Both the position numbers and the translations under genes were made by a program. DNA of 64,000 nt from Methanolobus sp. (GTDB taxonomy: Archaea; Halobacteriota; Methanosarcinia; Methanosarcinales; Methanosarcinaceae). Below the pieces are notes generated by a model that saw only the letters and a list, made by a program, of their open reading frames with translations, made no database searches and was not told where the DNA came from. The stretch lies in contig NZ_JADQBY010000013.1 of NCBI RefSeq assembly GCF_016278385.1, positions 1 through 64,000 on the forward strand, given 5' to 3'. Shown here piece by piece: positions 8,128 through 17,918 of this stretch (its first letter is position 1; every line of letters begins with the position of its first letter).

Positions 8128-8379
8128 GATACTAAAATTACTTTACTAATACTTAGTTTTTATCGAATAGTACAGGGTATCGATGGCAGTTTATCGAAAT
8201 CCTCTTTAGACAAATCCAACATCTCGTTTTTAAAAGTAGAATCCACAGAAGTCGAATATCACATACTCAACACTATTATATATCATGGGTTATATATTAC
8301 CGCACTAATTAATGTAATGATTATTTTTAAAAAAAGTTCATTTGGATACGTAGGTTCTTTTTGATAGGAAAGGTGTCGT

Positions 8380-10488
8380 ATGAATGCAGAAATACTACTA
8401 GCCCTCATAAATAATGCGGCTTTACTTCTTGCTATAGGTGTTTTGTACGAAGTTCTTTTCTTCAATATGGACACTAACACACGCTTTAAAGGAATAGCTG
8501 CGGGTATAATCATTGGTTTGATAGGCATTGCCTTGATGCTAAATCCATGGGAGCTTTCCCCAGGATTATTCTTCGATACACGTACTATTCTGCTAAGCAT
8601 AGTTGGTCTATTCTTTGGATTTATTCCCGCAGTTGTTGGAGCACTTATCATCAGTTGTTACCGCCTCTATGAAGGTGGTGTTGGAACAATTGTTGGTATT
8701 GCTACAACAGTAAGTTCTATGACATTGGGACTGCTATGGAGACAGTTCCATGACAGATTCCAGAAGCTCTTCGGTAAGTTTGATTTATACTTTTTTGGTA
8801 TTCTAGTTCACATTGTCATGCTTATTTGCATTTTACTGCTTCCCTGGCCGTTTGCTTTCGAAGTTCTAAGCCATATCAGTTTTCCGGTAATGCTGATCTA
8901 TCCGATTGGAACTGTATTGCTGGGAAGTCTTCTGAAAAATCAGTTGTCTCGTAAAGAAACTCAGGTTGCTCTGAAAGAGAATGAGGAAAAGCTTCAAAAC
9001 TTCATAGATAATGTCCCGGTTGGAATTTTCCGCACAAGTTCCGAAGGAAAAATAGTTCAGGTAAATCCGGAAATGGCTCATATTGTCGGTCAGAGTACCC
9101 CTGAGCAAGCCATCAGTTACTTACAGGATATGGACGAAAACTATTATGTTGACCCCAATTGCCGTAAAGAACTAATCAACTTCCTTAAAACGAAAGGCTA
9201 TGTTGAGAATTTTGAATATGAGGCTTTACGTGCAGATGGTAAGCACATTTGGCTACTGATGAATGCAAGGACAAGCGATGAACTGAAAGGAGGTTCATTC
9301 GTAATTAATGGTTTTATCCTTGATATCACAGAGCGCAAACGAGTGGATGAAGCACTGAAACAAGCCGAACGCAAGTACCGGCGGGCATACAATCTCATGC
9401 AGGGAGTGATTGAAAGCCCTGAAGATGTCGTTATATTCGCTCTTGATGGAGAATATCGATATCTTGCCTTCAACAAAAATCATCAGATAACAATGGAAAA
9501 TATATGGGAGGCAAAGATAGAGGTTGGCGTTAGCATGCTCAATTACATCAGAGACCCTGCAGACAGAGAGAAAGCAAAAGTGAATTTTGACCGGGCACTC
9601 GCTGGTGAAGCTTTCACTCTAATTGAAGAATACGGTGATTTGTTATTCGAAAGAAGATGGTATGAGAATGTGTATAGTCCTCTTGAGGATGACGAAGGAA
9701 GTGTTATTGGAATCACACTGTTTTTATCAGATATCACTGAGCGCAAGCAGACTGAAATGGCTCTTATTCAAGCCAGGGCACTTGCTGAAGAATCAAACCG
9801 CATCAAATCGGAATTCATTGCAAATATGAGTCATGAGTTACGTACACCCCTCAATTCAATTATTGGTTTTTCCCAAATTTTGACTGAAGAGATAGTTGGT
9901 AATTTGAATGAAAAGCAAGTGAAATATGTCTCTAATATTCAAAAAAGTGGGAATCATCTGTTGGGTCTAATCAATGATATACTTGATATTTCTAAAATTG
10001 AATCCGGCAATATGAAATATGAACCTGATAAAATAAATCTGCAACAATCAATTAATGAAGCTATTTTGTTAATGGAGCCTATGATTAAAACGAAATTAAT
10101 TGATTTTAAATTCAACACGGATCTTAAAAATCTGGAAACGTATGCTGATAAGATAAAAATAAAACAAATTATGTATAATCTTCTTAGCAATGCAATTAAA
10201 TTCACACCTAAAAATGGGAAAGTCTGGATCGATTCCAAACTTATTAATAATAAGATTCAGATTTCCGTATCTGATAATGGCATTGGTATTCCTCTGGATG
10301 AACAAAAAACCATCTTTGATTCATTCAAGCAGGTAGATTCATCCGAGAATCGTGTTTATGGTGGAACCGGATTGGGACTTGCAATTGTTAAACATTATGT
10401 GGAGATGCATTCCGGAGAAATACATGTTGAAAGTGAAGTTGGAAAAGGAAGTACATTCACGTTCACAATACCTATAGATACTATTTAA
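8380..10488 (+). CDS. Membrane sensor histidine kinase with LytS-type 5TM sensor and two PAS domains
   Basis: The 702-residue protein starts with a 5TMR-LYT sensor (about residues 1-190): six hydrophobic stretches including DTRTILLSIVGLFFG and a conserved YRLYEGG. Two PAS domains follow (about 205-320 and 335-460), each ending in a DITERK PAC-like motif. The kinase core has the H-box FIANMSHELRTPLNS with phosphorylatable His485, an N-box with LLSNAIKFTPKNG, and G-boxes DNGIGIP and GGTGLGLAI. The start has GGTG five bases upstream. The LYT domain in bacteria senses cell-wall or small-molecule cues; the ligand here is unknown. No cognate receiver lies next to it, so it is an orphan kinase. It follows the oxidase block but lies beyond the transposase scar, so a functional link is unproven. 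Confidence 0.92.
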   Translation: MNAEILLALINNAALLLAIGVLYEVLFFNMDTNTRFKGIAAGIIIGLIGIALMLNPWELSPGLFFDTRTILLSIVGLFFGFIPAVVGALIISCYRLYEGGVGTIVGIATTVSSMTLGLLWRQFHDRFQKLFGKFDLYFFGILVHIVMLICILLLPWPFAFEVLSHISFPVMLIYPIGTVLLGSLLKNQLSRKETQVALKENEEKLQNFIDNVPVGIFRTSSEGKIVQVNPEMAHIVGQSTPEQAISYLQDMDENYYVDPNCRKELINFLKTKGYVENFEYEALRADGKHIWLLMNARTSDELKGGSFVINGFILDITERKRVDEALKQAERKYRRAYNLMQGVIESPEDVVIFALDGEYRYLAFNKNHQITMENIWEAKIEVGVSMLNYIRDPADREKAKVNFDRALAGEAFTLIEEYGDLLFERRWYENVYSPLEDDEGSVIGITLFLSDITERKQTEMALIQARALAEESNRIKSEFIANMSHELRTPLNSIIGFSQILTEEIVGNLNEKQVKYVSNIQKSGNHLLGLINDILDISKIESGNMKYEPDKINLQQSINEAILLMEPMIKTKLIDFKFNTDLKNLETYADKIKIKQIMYNLLSNAIKFTPKNGKVWIDSKLINNKIQISVSDNGIGIPLDEQKTIFDSFKQVDSSENRVYGGTGLGLAIVKHYVEMHSGEIHVESEVGKGSTFTFTIPIDTI

Positions 10489-10708
10489 ATAAAATATTCA
10501 GATCGATTGATAATTCCTTACTTTCCTCGTTTTCTTTATGGGAGAATTCAGAGCAAATAGTCAATCAATCACAGGATTATATTTTAGGCTTTAATTGTCT
10601 CATCTATGATTTTCAGGAAACAATTTTACGATAGAATGGACAAATGATCAAATCGATTTGCAAAAACTACAAATTCAATGTAAACGAATTTATTCATGGA
10701 GAGTATCA

Positions 10709-11347
10709 ATGGATAATGACAATAAACCTGTGATCAAGGTTTCAAAAAATGGACCACTCATTGTGAAAAATCTAAAAACGCTTAGAAATTCAAAGAGTGC
10801 TTTCATTGAAACTCGTCCTACTATGACACTGTGCAGATGTGGAGAATCCGAAAAAAAGCCATTCTGTGATGGAGTGCATCTGAAGAATGGATTCTCAGGG
10901 GAGAAAAAAGATGACCGTATTCCTGATAAAGTAGACAGCTACGAAGGAAAGCAAATCACCATCCATAATAATAAGGGAGTATGTTCACATATTGGCAACT
11001 GTGTCTTCAATTTACCTTCAGTATTTAGAAAAGGAATGACACCCTGGATCGATCCTGATGGTGCAGACCCGGAAGAAATAATAAAAATCATCAAAACCTG
11101 TCCTTCAGGTGCATTGAGTTATACCGTTAACGGAGAATTTCATAAGGAATATCCTCATGAACCGGAGGTCTTCATCATAAGGAATGGACCTTACAATGTT
11201 ATTGGTGGAATAAAATTCGATGATTCGGATGGTTCAAAGCCTGAAACAGAGGACCATTATGCTCTGTGCAGATGTGGTGCTTCCAAAAACAAACCGTTCT
11301 GTGATGGTACCCATCTATTTATTGAATTCAAAGACAGGAAAAACTAA
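10709..11347 (+). CDS. Double-CDGSH iron-sulfur protein with a central ferredoxin-like module
   Basis: The 212-residue protein has two CDGSH [2Fe-2S] motifs: C42-C44-C53-H57 (CRCGESEKKPFCDGVH) and C187-C189-C198-H202. Between them is a divergent ferredoxin-like domain with C92, C98 (CSHIGNC) and C131 in TCPSGAL, as in Fer4_19 proteins that are often fused to CDGSH. Such proteins bind redox-active Fe-S clusters and are thought to act in electron transfer or cluster handling; no specific substrate is known. There is no membrane segment. The start at 10709 is chosen because GGAGAG lies five bases before that ATG, whereas the upstream in-frame codon has no such site. The gene stands alone between a kinase and a small Trm112-like gene. 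Confidence 0.88.
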   Translation: MDNDNKPVIKVSKNGPLIVKNLKTLRNSKSAFIETRPTMTLCRCGESEKKPFCDGVHLKNGFSGEKKDDRIPDKVDSYEGKQITIHNNKGVCSHIGNCVFNLPSVFRKGMTPWIDPDGADPEEIIKIIKTCPSGALSYTVNGEFHKEYPHEPEVFIIRNGPYNVIGGIKFDDSDGSKPETEDHYALCRCGASKNKPFCDGTHLFIEFKDRKN

Positions 11348-11451
11348 ATCTTTCTGCTTTTCATTTATTATATTTCATCATTGGCACTATTATACTGGGT
11401 TTGCGATAGAAAAACCTTATATTGATGGCAACCTATTGGAAGGCGGTGATC

Positions 11452-11637
11452 GTGTTGAAAAAAGACCTTATGGAAATTCTTGCATGTCCTGTGTGTAAAG
11501 GGGACCTTGTCCTCAACATAGAAAAAGAAGACAGCAATGAGGTTTTATCGGGCACCCTGTACTGTTCTGTATGTAATGAATACTACCCTATAGAGGAGGG
11601 TATACCAAATATGCTTCCTCCTGAACTCAGGGAATAA
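11452..11637 (+). CDS. Trm112/UPF0434-family small zinc-binding protein
   Basis: The 61-residue protein begins (M)LKKDLMEILACPVCKGDL and has a second cysteine pair CSVC, giving a CXXC...CXXC zinc ribbon, followed by YYPIEEGIPNMLPPE. This is the pattern of Trm112-like proteins, which activate SAM-dependent methyltransferases acting on tRNA and translation factors. The start is non-ATG: either GTG at 11452 or TTG at 11455, both just after ggcggtgat. An upstream ATG in frame would add ten residues without family similarity. It is separated by 19 bases from the next gene and probably cotranscribed. The methyltransferase partner is not in the window. Confidence 0.8.
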   Translation: MLKKDLMEILACPVCKGDLVLNIEKEDSNEVLSGTLYCSVCNEYYPIEEGIPNMLPPELRE

Positions 11638-11656
11638 CACTGGTGAGGAAATTCAA

Positions 11657-12364
11657 TTGCAACAGGTGCATATTAACAGACTGGGAGTAAATTCGATAGA
11701 ATTCGAAATGGATACTGTTGAGTTACCTTTATCCCCTGGTGAGGAACGTAGTTTTGAAATTGTAATGATCAATTACGGTGCACCAACTCATATTAATTTA
11801 TCCGTCGGTGAATCCTTAAGGGAAAACATTACTGTTCTTGAAGATAATCCATATGTGAGGCATGAGGAGTATATTCCTTTGATTGCAAGGATTCCATATG
11901 ATGGGAGAGTCTATACTAAAGGACAGTTCTTTATTACAGTTGGTTATGGTTCCAAAAGACAGGCATTTGATCTGAATCTGGGTTATCCGAATCCAAGTGA
12001 AAAAAATTATGGCGTAGACGTTGACGAATCATTGTACAAGCCAGCACAGTCTTCTAAACAATCCAAATCTCCAAAACATTCTAAGTCTTCTTCTTCTGGT
12101 ATGTATGAGCGTGAACATTGGAGTGCTCAGCTTCCTTCAATATCTGCTGAAATGATACAATCTGCTTTGAAAATAGCTGCTCCTCATTCAGGAAGTATTT
12201 TCAAAGTATTTATAGTATTATTAATATTCTCTGTGCTTGCCATAGTAGTGACGTCTATAGATTTTTCACGGTTCTTTGGTTTTTACCCATCTGTATTCTA
12301 TTCAATTTTACTGACGTATTTTATGGTTTATCTGTTAATAGGACTTCCAAAAACGAAAAGATAA
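11657..12364 (+). CDS. Conserved membrane protein of unknown function (methanogen family)
   Basis: The 235-residue protein has an N-terminal beta-rich soluble domain (residues 1-120, with a PLSPGEERSFEIVMINYG block resembling an immunoglobulin-like fold), a low-complexity Ser/Lys linker (about 130-155), and two C-terminal membrane helices (about 180-202 and 210-230). The start is a TTG at 11657, supported by GGTGAGG eight bases upstream; no ATG fits. It lies directly between the Trm112-like gene and pyrG with short gaps, consistent with an operon. I do not recognise a function. The topology suggests a membrane-tethered binding domain with no cleavable signal. Confidence 0.7.
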   Translation: MQQVHINRLGVNSIEFEMDTVELPLSPGEERSFEIVMINYGAPTHINLSVGESLRENITVLEDNPYVRHEEYIPLIARIPYDGRVYTKGQFFITVGYGSKRQAFDLNLGYPNPSEKNYGVDVDESLYKPAQSSKQSKSPKHSKSSSSGMYEREHWSAQLPSISAEMIQSALKIAAPHSGSIFKVFIVLLIFSVLAIVVTSIDFSRFFGFYPSVFYSILLTYFMVYLLIGLPKTKR

Positions 12365-12382
12365 TCAAGGTAGATGATTAAT

Positions 12383-13963
12383 ATGAAATATATCATAGTA
12401 ACCGGCGGCGTAATGAGTGGGCTTGGAAAAGGTATTACCACTGCTTCTATCGGGCGTAACCTGAAGAACAAGGGGTACAAAGTTACGGCCATCAAAATTG
12501 ATCCTTACATAAACATTGATGCAGGTACTATGAGTCCTTTCCAGCATGGTGAAGTTTTTGTTCTTAAGGATGGAGGTGAAGTCGATCTTGATCTTGGAAA
12601 TTATGAACGTTTCCTTGATACCGAACTTACAAGAGAGCATAACCTGACCACAGGAAAGGTGTATGAGTCTGTCATATCCAAGGAACGCAGGGGCGAATAT
12701 CTTGGAAAGACCGTGCAGATTATTCCTCATATTACAAACGAGATCAAGGACCGTATACGTAGAGTAGCTGCTAAGAGCGGTGCTGATATTTGTCTTATAG
12801 AGGTAGGTGGTACCGTTGGTGACATTGAGAGTATGCCTTTCCTTGAAGCTGTAAGGCAGATGCACAGGGAAGAACCAAAGGAAAATCTTGCTTTTGTGCA
12901 CGTTACCCTTGTTCCTATGGATCCACAGGGTGACCAGAAGACTAAACCCACGCAACACTCCGTAAAAGAGCTAAGGGAACTTGGTCTTAAGCCCAATATT
13001 ATAGTTACAAGATGTCATGAACCTCTGCTTGAAGGAACCATTTCCAAGATATCACTTTTCTGTGATGTTTCAGAAGAGGCTGTCATAAGTGCTCATGATG
13101 CCAATGATATCTATGAAGTGCCCTTGATGCTTGAAAAAGACGGACTTACTGATTTCCTGATGAAACACCTTGAACTGAGCTCCGCCGAATCAGATGATTC
13201 ATGGGCCAGAATGGTTGACAGGATGCACAACCTCAAAGGTGAGGTAAAGATAGGAATTGTTGGTAAATACACACACCTTGAGGATTCATACTTGAGTATA
13301 AGTGCTTCTATTAAGCATGCTGCAATTGAATGTGGCGTTAATTATGAAGTATGCTGGATTAATGCGGAATCTTTTGAAGAACATCCTGAAATAATTTCTT
13401 CACTTTTCGGATACGATGGTATACTTGTTCCGGGAGGTTTTGGTGAAAGAGGTACTGAGGGTAAAATCAAGGCAATACAGTTTGCCAGGGAGAACGATAT
13501 TCCTTACCTTGGTCTTTGTCTTGGTATGCAGCTGGCTGTCATAGAGTTTGCTAGAAATGTAGCAGGTCTTGAGAATGCAAACAGTACAGAGTTCGATGAG
13601 AACACGCCTTACCCTGTAATTGATCTGCTTCCAGAGCAGGAAAACGTTGTTGACATGGGTGCGACAATGCGTCTTGGTGATTATTATGCAGACCTGAAAG
13701 CAGGTTCATTGGCAGAAGAGATATACGGACAGTCTCAGATAATAGAGCGCCACAGGCACAGGTACGAGGTCAATCCTAACTATGTTGAAAGGATAGAGGA
13801 TAGTGGAATGTTGTTCTCCGGTAAAAACAGGAACAGGATGGAAATAGCAGAGATACCTGGCAAGAAATTCTTCTTTGGATCACAATTCCATCCGGAATTC
13901 AAATCTCGTCCCGGTAATCCATCACCACCTTTTAAGGCTTTTATTCAGGCGATGCTGGATTAA
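12383..13963 (+). CDS. pyrG: CTP synthase (glutamine-hydrolysing)
   Basis: This 526-residue enzyme converts UTP to CTP with ATP and glutamine. The N-terminal amidoligase domain starts [19 protein letters not shown] with its P-loop, followed by [15 protein letters not shown], the [11 protein letters not shown] motif and the [12 protein letters not shown] region. The C-terminal class I glutamine amidotransferase domain carries the nucleophile Cys in YLGLCLGMQ, and the His-Glu pair in [12 protein letters not shown]. Length is normal for the family. The start at 12383 matches the family N-terminus and has AAGGTAG nine bases before it; an ATG at 12374 is an alternative. It follows the unknown membrane protein by 18 bases and ends near a convergent terminator. 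Confidence 0.97.
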   Translation: MKYIIVTGGVMSGLGKGITTASIGRNLKNKGYKVTAIKIDPYINIDAGTMSPFQHGEVFVLKDGGEVDLDLGNYERFLDTELTREHNLTTGKVYESVISKERRGEYLGKTVQIIPHITNEIKDRIRRVAAKSGADICLIEVGGTVGDIESMPFLEAVRQMHREEPKENLAFVHVTLVPMDPQGDQKTKPTQHSVKELRELGLKPNIIVTRCHEPLLEGTISKISLFCDVSEEAVISAHDANDIYEVPLMLEKDGLTDFLMKHLELSSAESDDSWARMVDRMHNLKGEVKIGIVGKYTHLEDSYLSISASIKHAAIECGVNYEVCWINAESFEEHPEIISSLFGYDGILVPGGFGERGTEGKIKAIQFARENDIPYLGLCLGMQLAVIEFARNVAGLENANSTEFDENTPYPVIDLLPEQENVVDMGATMRLGDYYADLKAGSLAEEIYGQSQIIERHRHRYEVNPNYVERIEDSGMLFSGKNRNRMEIAEIPGKKFFFGSQFHPEFKSRPGNPSPPFKAFIQAMLD

Positions 13964-13983
13964 ACGTAAAGAGCTTATTGATT

Positions 13984-14014
13984 TAAAAAAGAAAGCCCGC
14001 TTTCTGTGGGCTTT
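13984..14014 (-). terminator. Hairpin terminator between pyrG and truD
   Basis: AAAGCCC at 13992-13998 pairs with GGGCTTT at 14008-14014 across a 9-base loop. Read on the minus strand the stem is followed by CTTTTTT, so it is a good terminator for truD, whose stop codon lies in the stem. It may also stop convergent pyrG transcription. Confidence 0.7.
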
Positions 14015-15326
14015 AACTCATTTTTAATGGATTCGTTTTCATATACTCCCTAAGCACAGTTGTTGCATAACTTCCCTTTGGAAGGGAAAATGTTAGTGTT
14101 GCCTTGCTTTTTCCAGGGTTAAGCTCGTCCTCTTCGGTTTCAAATTCAGGTTTGCAGTTGAGAAGTATTTCCCTGCGCAGTCCTTTTGATGCAAGAGCAG
14201 GCATTTGTTTCATTCGGAAAGCTTCCTGTGGCACTCCGTTATCTTCAAACATCTTCCTCTCGAGTTCTCCTGGCACATCGGTAGCGAATTCAGTTTCATA
14301 CCCTACAAGGGGTGCTGTTACAAATGCCCTTTTTCTTTTGAGGAGATTGTTCATGCCATCAACGTTATTTTCAGCTGTTTTCTGCATTTTTTTAACATCC
14401 GGAAGACCTTCTTTGTTCTTGAAACAGATGATATCTCCTGGATGGGCTTTGTCCAGTGGAAGTCCCTGCTCTATTCTTTTGCAGATAACGCGGTTAAAGA
14501 TGTATGACTGGTATGCATGTATGAACATCCTGCTTATATTTTCTGAAAGTACACCGAATGAACCTGCAAAATCGCCCGGATTTTCTACAAGATAATGCAT
14601 CATTGCTCTTTCATACCTCAGGCGCAATGGGTATGTTTTAAGTCCTTCAACAAAATCTCTTGTTTCCCATACATGGTCCCTTGCGTTTTGCACATCTTCC
14701 GGCTCATCCAGGAAGGACTGTGCAATGTATATGAGTGCAGCTTTTTCGAAATCGCCTTTAAGGAGCTGTTCTCCAACCATGTGGGTAACAGGCCTGATCG
14801 CTCCAAATCTCTGAATACCAAAAAAGTTTGGAACTCCACCAAAAGCAAGTATCTCTTCAGTTGTGTTCCTTAGTATTTTTTCCAGTTCATCGGGCTTAAG
14901 GTCAATATCTCTTATCGTAATTTTGAATTCGTTGCCATAGAGATCACCGAGTCCAATGGACCGTGTAGACTTTCCTATTACTTTCACTTCCACATCCTTA
15001 AGGTAAAAGTTCTCAATATCCTTTTCAGAAATATCATATATGCTGATCTTCTGAGTGGTCTTTGCTCTTTTGTCCTTTGTACCGGCAAATCCTATTCTCT
15101 TCTGACTGATGCCAAGTTTACGTGATACATCTCTGATAAGGTGGTGCATATCCCAGTTTGTCTTCGTAATTTCAAGAATTAGCTGCTTTCCGCTGTCACC
15201 TTCTTCACGGTTTGTTATTTCTCTGACAATAAAATCCTCAGGTTCCTGTCTCAGCACACCACCAATTCCTTTGGCATGTGTACAATAAAGCTCAATTCCC
15301 ATTTTTTTTTCAATCGGTGGTATCAT
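14013..15326 (-). CDS. truD: tRNA pseudouridine synthase TruD (Pus7 family)
   Basis: The 437-residue protein is a TruD-family pseudouridine synthase, which in archaea modifies tRNA at position 13 or 35. Diagnostic blocks are DFIVREI near residue 30, the RIGFAGTKDKRAKTTQ motif with the catalytic Asp, FFGIQRFG and the HAYQSYIFNRVI segment of the TRUD insertion domain. The length is typical of archaeal members, which are longer than bacterial TruD. It is 11 bases downstream of the transglutaminase-like gene's start side in a minus-strand run (transglutaminase, truD), so the two are probably cotranscribed. Its 3' end carries the terminator hairpin. Nothing unusual was seen in the active site. Confidence 0.95.
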   Translation of the reverse strand: MIPPIEKKMGIELYCTHAKGIGGVLRQEPEDFIVREITNREEGDSGKQLILEITKTNWDMHHLIRDVSRKLGISQKRIGFAGTKDKRAKTTQKISIYDISEKDIENFYLKDVEVKVIGKSTRSIGLGDLYGNEFKITIRDIDLKPDELEKILRNTTEEILAFGGVPNFFGIQRFGAIRPVTHMVGEQLLKGDFEKAALIYIAQSFLDEPEDVQNARDHVWETRDFVEGLKTYPLRLRYERAMMHYLVENPGDFAGSFGVLSENISRMFIHAYQSYIFNRVICKRIEQGLPLDKAHPGDIICFKNKEGLPDVKKMQKTAENNVDGMNNLLKRKRAFVTAPLVGYETEFATDVPGELERKMFEDNGVPQEAFRMKQMPALASKGLRREILLNCKPEFETEEDELNPGKSKATLTFSLPKGSYATTVLREYMKTNPLKMS

Positions 15327-15337
15327 TTGTAATCATC

Positions 15338-16507
15338 CTATATGTAGGGTGCAGTATCAATCACGGTGACTGTGCTAGTGTTAAGGAAAGTCCAGCCTTC
15401 ATCGGTGGGGGCTGTTCCGCTAGGCAGCCCGCCTGCATATATGCTGGATGTCGGGTCAAGCATAAGCCAGGATCCATACTGATCAGTAGTATAATATATA
15501 GGCACAGAGCCGTAATAATTCTCTATAGACCTTCCTACTTCTTCAATGTCGTTTCCTATATATACTGTCGCAAAGGCATGTGTGTCTGTCAGATATACTC
15601 TTGAAGTCCCTCCAATGGCTTCTATTAACGATGCCAGGAGGATTGCATAGTCATCACAGTCTCCTGCGCCCACTGTAATTGTTTCATCAGGTGTGGACCA
15701 TAGGTCTCTTCCTCTGGGATCACTGATATACTCTATGCTTCCCCTGGTATCATCGAATAATGCACACACCTGGTATATGTTATATTTCCCCGGATACTTC
15801 TTTGCAGAAGCTGCAGCCATTGTCCTGACTTGTATATTATGAGGGTCTATTTTACTGTTTACCAGGTTAAAGACATATTCAGGGTTTGAAGAATATTCCG
15901 GTTCCTGCATGGATGCACTTTCCCGAACATTGATAGTCATCTCTCTAAAATCCTCAATCCCGTAATCATGCCATTTTCCCAAATCAGTCTGTGCAAGTAT
16001 TGCCATCTCAGGCCGGACTTTAAGTTCTTCTACATCATCTGGAACATTCAGTGTAATTATTCCTATATTCCGCTCCTCTTCCGGAAGTATGGTCACACCG
16101 GTATCAACCATCGTAGTTTCATTTTCAGATAACAGCAGAAAACCAAATTTGTATATGAAAATTGGGGTATCACCTGTGTTTTTTACGTATACGGTGACAA
16201 CATTCTTTTTTCCTTCGTAAAATTGCATGTACTGATAATAGCTTGAAATTTGAAAACCCGGAAACAGCTTTGAAGAATTATCCGGTATCTTTTCAGACCT
16301 GCTTACTTGCCTGCCTGTAGTAACCGGAACAGTAAGATCATTTGTTTTTATCCTATAATTATCTTTATTGTCTAACTCGCTGGTAGAATAAGAACTTAAA
16401 ATCTCTCTTACTCTGTCAGTTTGTCCCAAAAGGAAACCCGACGCCAGGATTATTCCAATCAATATTATATAAAAGATGGCATTCCGAACATGATTCTTTT
16501 TCATCAA
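15338..16507 (-). CDS. Membrane-anchored transglutaminase-like protein
   Basis: The 389-residue protein has an N-terminal membrane helix (about residues 10-28, uncleaved or signal), a beta-rich region (about 80-200) with YVKNTGDTPIFIY, and a transglutaminase-like domain (about 215-370). The putative catalytic triad is Cys in VGAGDCDDYAIL, His in TDTHAFATVY and Asp in WLMLDPTSS. The domain should lie outside the cell. Archaeal transglutaminase-like proteins are generally predicted proteases or amidases; no substrate is known. Start may be either of two adjacent ATGs at 16507 and 16504. It precedes truD by 11 bases in the same direction. The assignment to the superfamily is strong, the exact activity is not. 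Confidence 0.85.
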   Translation of the reverse strand: MMKKNHVRNAIFYIILIGIILASGFLLGQTDRVREILSSYSTSELDNKDNYRIKTNDLTVPVTTGRQVSRSEKIPDNSSKLFPGFQISSYYQYMQFYEGKKNVVTVYVKNTGDTPIFIYKFGFLLLSENETTMVDTGVTILPEEERNIGIITLNVPDDVEELKVRPEMAILAQTDLGKWHDYGIEDFREMTINVRESASMQEPEYSSNPEYVFNLVNSKIDPHNIQVRTMAAASAKKYPGKYNIYQVCALFDDTRGSIEYISDPRGRDLWSTPDETITVGAGDCDDYAILLASLIEAIGGTSRVYLTDTHAFATVYIGNDIEEVGRSIENYYGSVPIYYTTDQYGSWLMLDPTSSIYAGGLPSGTAPTDEGWTFLNTSTVTVIDTAPYI

Positions 16508-16582
16508 GATCCCTTACCAAATATAAATTCGATAAACCCAACGAAAATTGAATTCACACATTTATATAATTTATGGTTATAT

Positions 16583-16930
16583 TTATACAAGCTTCAGGTT
16601 CCCTGTAATTTTATCGATATCATCGGCTTTTGCAGGTCCGATACCAAGTACTGTTACGGTTCCGGGAGCTATTTCTGTTAATCCTGCATCCTGTATGAGT
16701 GCTGTTGGAAGTCCCTGTCTTCTTGCCACTTCCTTTAGTTCAAAAAGATCTTTTAATGCAGGTACTCTGAGAACTACTTTTTTCTGCCCGCCTTCTTTCC
16801 ACTTATCAAGGGTTGTACGGTCAGCCCATTCAGAAGCTGAAACTGCAGCATGTGCAACCTGTACGGCAAGTTTTCCTTTAGATAATTTGAGGTCGTCCCT
16901 GATAACGATACATTGTTTATATTCGCTCAT
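16583..16930 (-). CDS. pth2: Peptidyl-tRNA hydrolase, archaeal/eukaryotic type
   Basis: The 115-residue protein is Pth2, which frees stalled peptidyl-tRNAs by cleaving the ester bond between peptide and tRNA. The family pattern is clear throughout: [20 protein letters not shown] with the catalytic Lys/Asp region, [21 protein letters not shown], and the C-terminal [11 protein letters not shown] plus [10 protein letters not shown]. Length is as expected. It lies 11 bases downstream of the RimK-like ligase gene, with which it is probably cotranscribed. The gene is free-standing from the transglutaminase by about 75 bases. Confidence 0.96.
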   Translation of the reverse strand: MSEYKQCIVIRDDLKLSKGKLAVQVAHAAVSASEWADRTTLDKWKEGGQKKVVLRVPALKDLFELKEVARRQGLPTALIQDAGLTEIAPGTVTVLGIGPAKADDIDKITGNLKLV

Positions 16931-16941
16931 TTTTTTATCCT

Positions 16942-17862
16942 TTAAGGCTGATTTTGAAGCCTGTTTTCTATAGTATTCAATATATGTTCTGCAACATTAA
17001 TATTAAGGGAGTTATATATACCTGCTCCGGAGGGAGTTGCATTCACTTCCAGAACGAAACACCCATTTTTACCTTCAATAAGGTCTACCCCGGCAAATAC
17101 TGCTCCAACAGCTCTGGCAGCATTTAAGCAGATATTTTCCTGCTCAGTTGTGAGTTTGCATTCCTCAGAAGTGCCACCCTGGCTCAGGTTATTCAGCCAT
17201 CCTCCATCTGGTGTTTTCCGATATATTGCTCCTACAACGCTGTCATTGACAATAAATGCACGGATGTCCCGTCCCGGATTCTCTATAAATTCCTGTATGT
17301 AAAGAATTCCATTTTCTTCTATATAATGTGTTATAAGGTCATATACTTCTGTTTTATCGGGAGTCCCGTCCGGATTTATGACTTTATTACTTTTTATGCG
17401 CTTAATTCCTATCCCTTTGTATCCGAAAATCGGCTTGATTATAACATCTTTCAGGCTTTCGATAAGTTTCATGGCCGATCTAGTTTCTTGTGTGACAATG
17501 GTTTTCGGTGTGGGAATCCCGGCTTTAGAGATCAAGCAGCTTGTATGGAACTTATTCGCTGCATTCTGTATGGCAGCTGGGGAATTGATCATAAGTACTC
17601 CGCTTTCTTCAAGTTCCCGGAGTACATCAAAACGGAAAACGTGTGCATCGTTTTTTCCAGGTCCCATGTCCCTTATGATAATTGCATCTAACTCTGAAAG
17701 GTTAACTCCGTCAGCTTCATGTTTAATGTCTTTTCCAATGGTAGTTCCCACCTTTCCAAGGTCCAGGCAAAAGGTTTCAAAACCTCTTTTTCTGGCTTCC
17801 TGTATCAATGCATTTGCAGTCCAGTCGTTTGTGTCTGTAACCACTATTCCCAGTTTTTTCAT
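16942..17862 (-). CDS. RimK-family ATP-grasp glutamate ligase (MptN/CofF-like)
   Basis: The 306-residue protein is an ATP-grasp ligase of the RimK family: an N-terminal domain with DLGKV and [13 protein letters not shown], a central ATP-binding part with [32 protein letters not shown], and the metal site [21 protein letters not shown]. In methanogens close homologues add glutamate to tetrahydromethanopterin (MptN, making tetrahydrosarcinapterin) or to coenzyme F420 (CofF). Both fit; I cannot separate them from sequence alone. The gene is 11 bases upstream of pth2 and 56 bases after a DUF434 gene in the same direction. Confidence 0.85.
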   Translation of the reverse strand: MKKLGIVVTDTNDWTANALIQEARKRGFETFCLDLGKVGTTIGKDIKHEADGVNLSELDAIIIRDMGPGKNDAHVFRFDVLRELEESGVLMINSPAAIQNAANKFHTSCLISKAGIPTPKTIVTQETRSAMKLIESLKDVIIKPIFGYKGIGIKRIKSNKVINPDGTPDKTEVYDLITHYIEENGILYIQEFIENPGRDIRAFIVNDSVVGAIYRKTPDGGWLNNLSQGGTSEECKLTTEQENICLNAARAVGAVFAGVDLIEGKNGCFVLEVNATPSGAGIYNSLNINVAEHILNTIENRLQNQP

Positions 17863-17918
17863 GTGGGTTCCTTAAGTATTCTGTATAATTAGACTTGTTG
17901 CTTATCTGACATTAATGC

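Noticed and set aside
7910-8149. Plus-strand 79-codon hydrophobic frame
   Set aside because: It is the reverse strand of the transposase remnant and AT-rich noise, without a start signal.
41-8206. The 15-base string tatcgaaatcctctt near 41 and again near 8192
   Set aside because: In 64 kb of AT-rich DNA one or two chance 15-base repeats are expected, and the flanks do not match.
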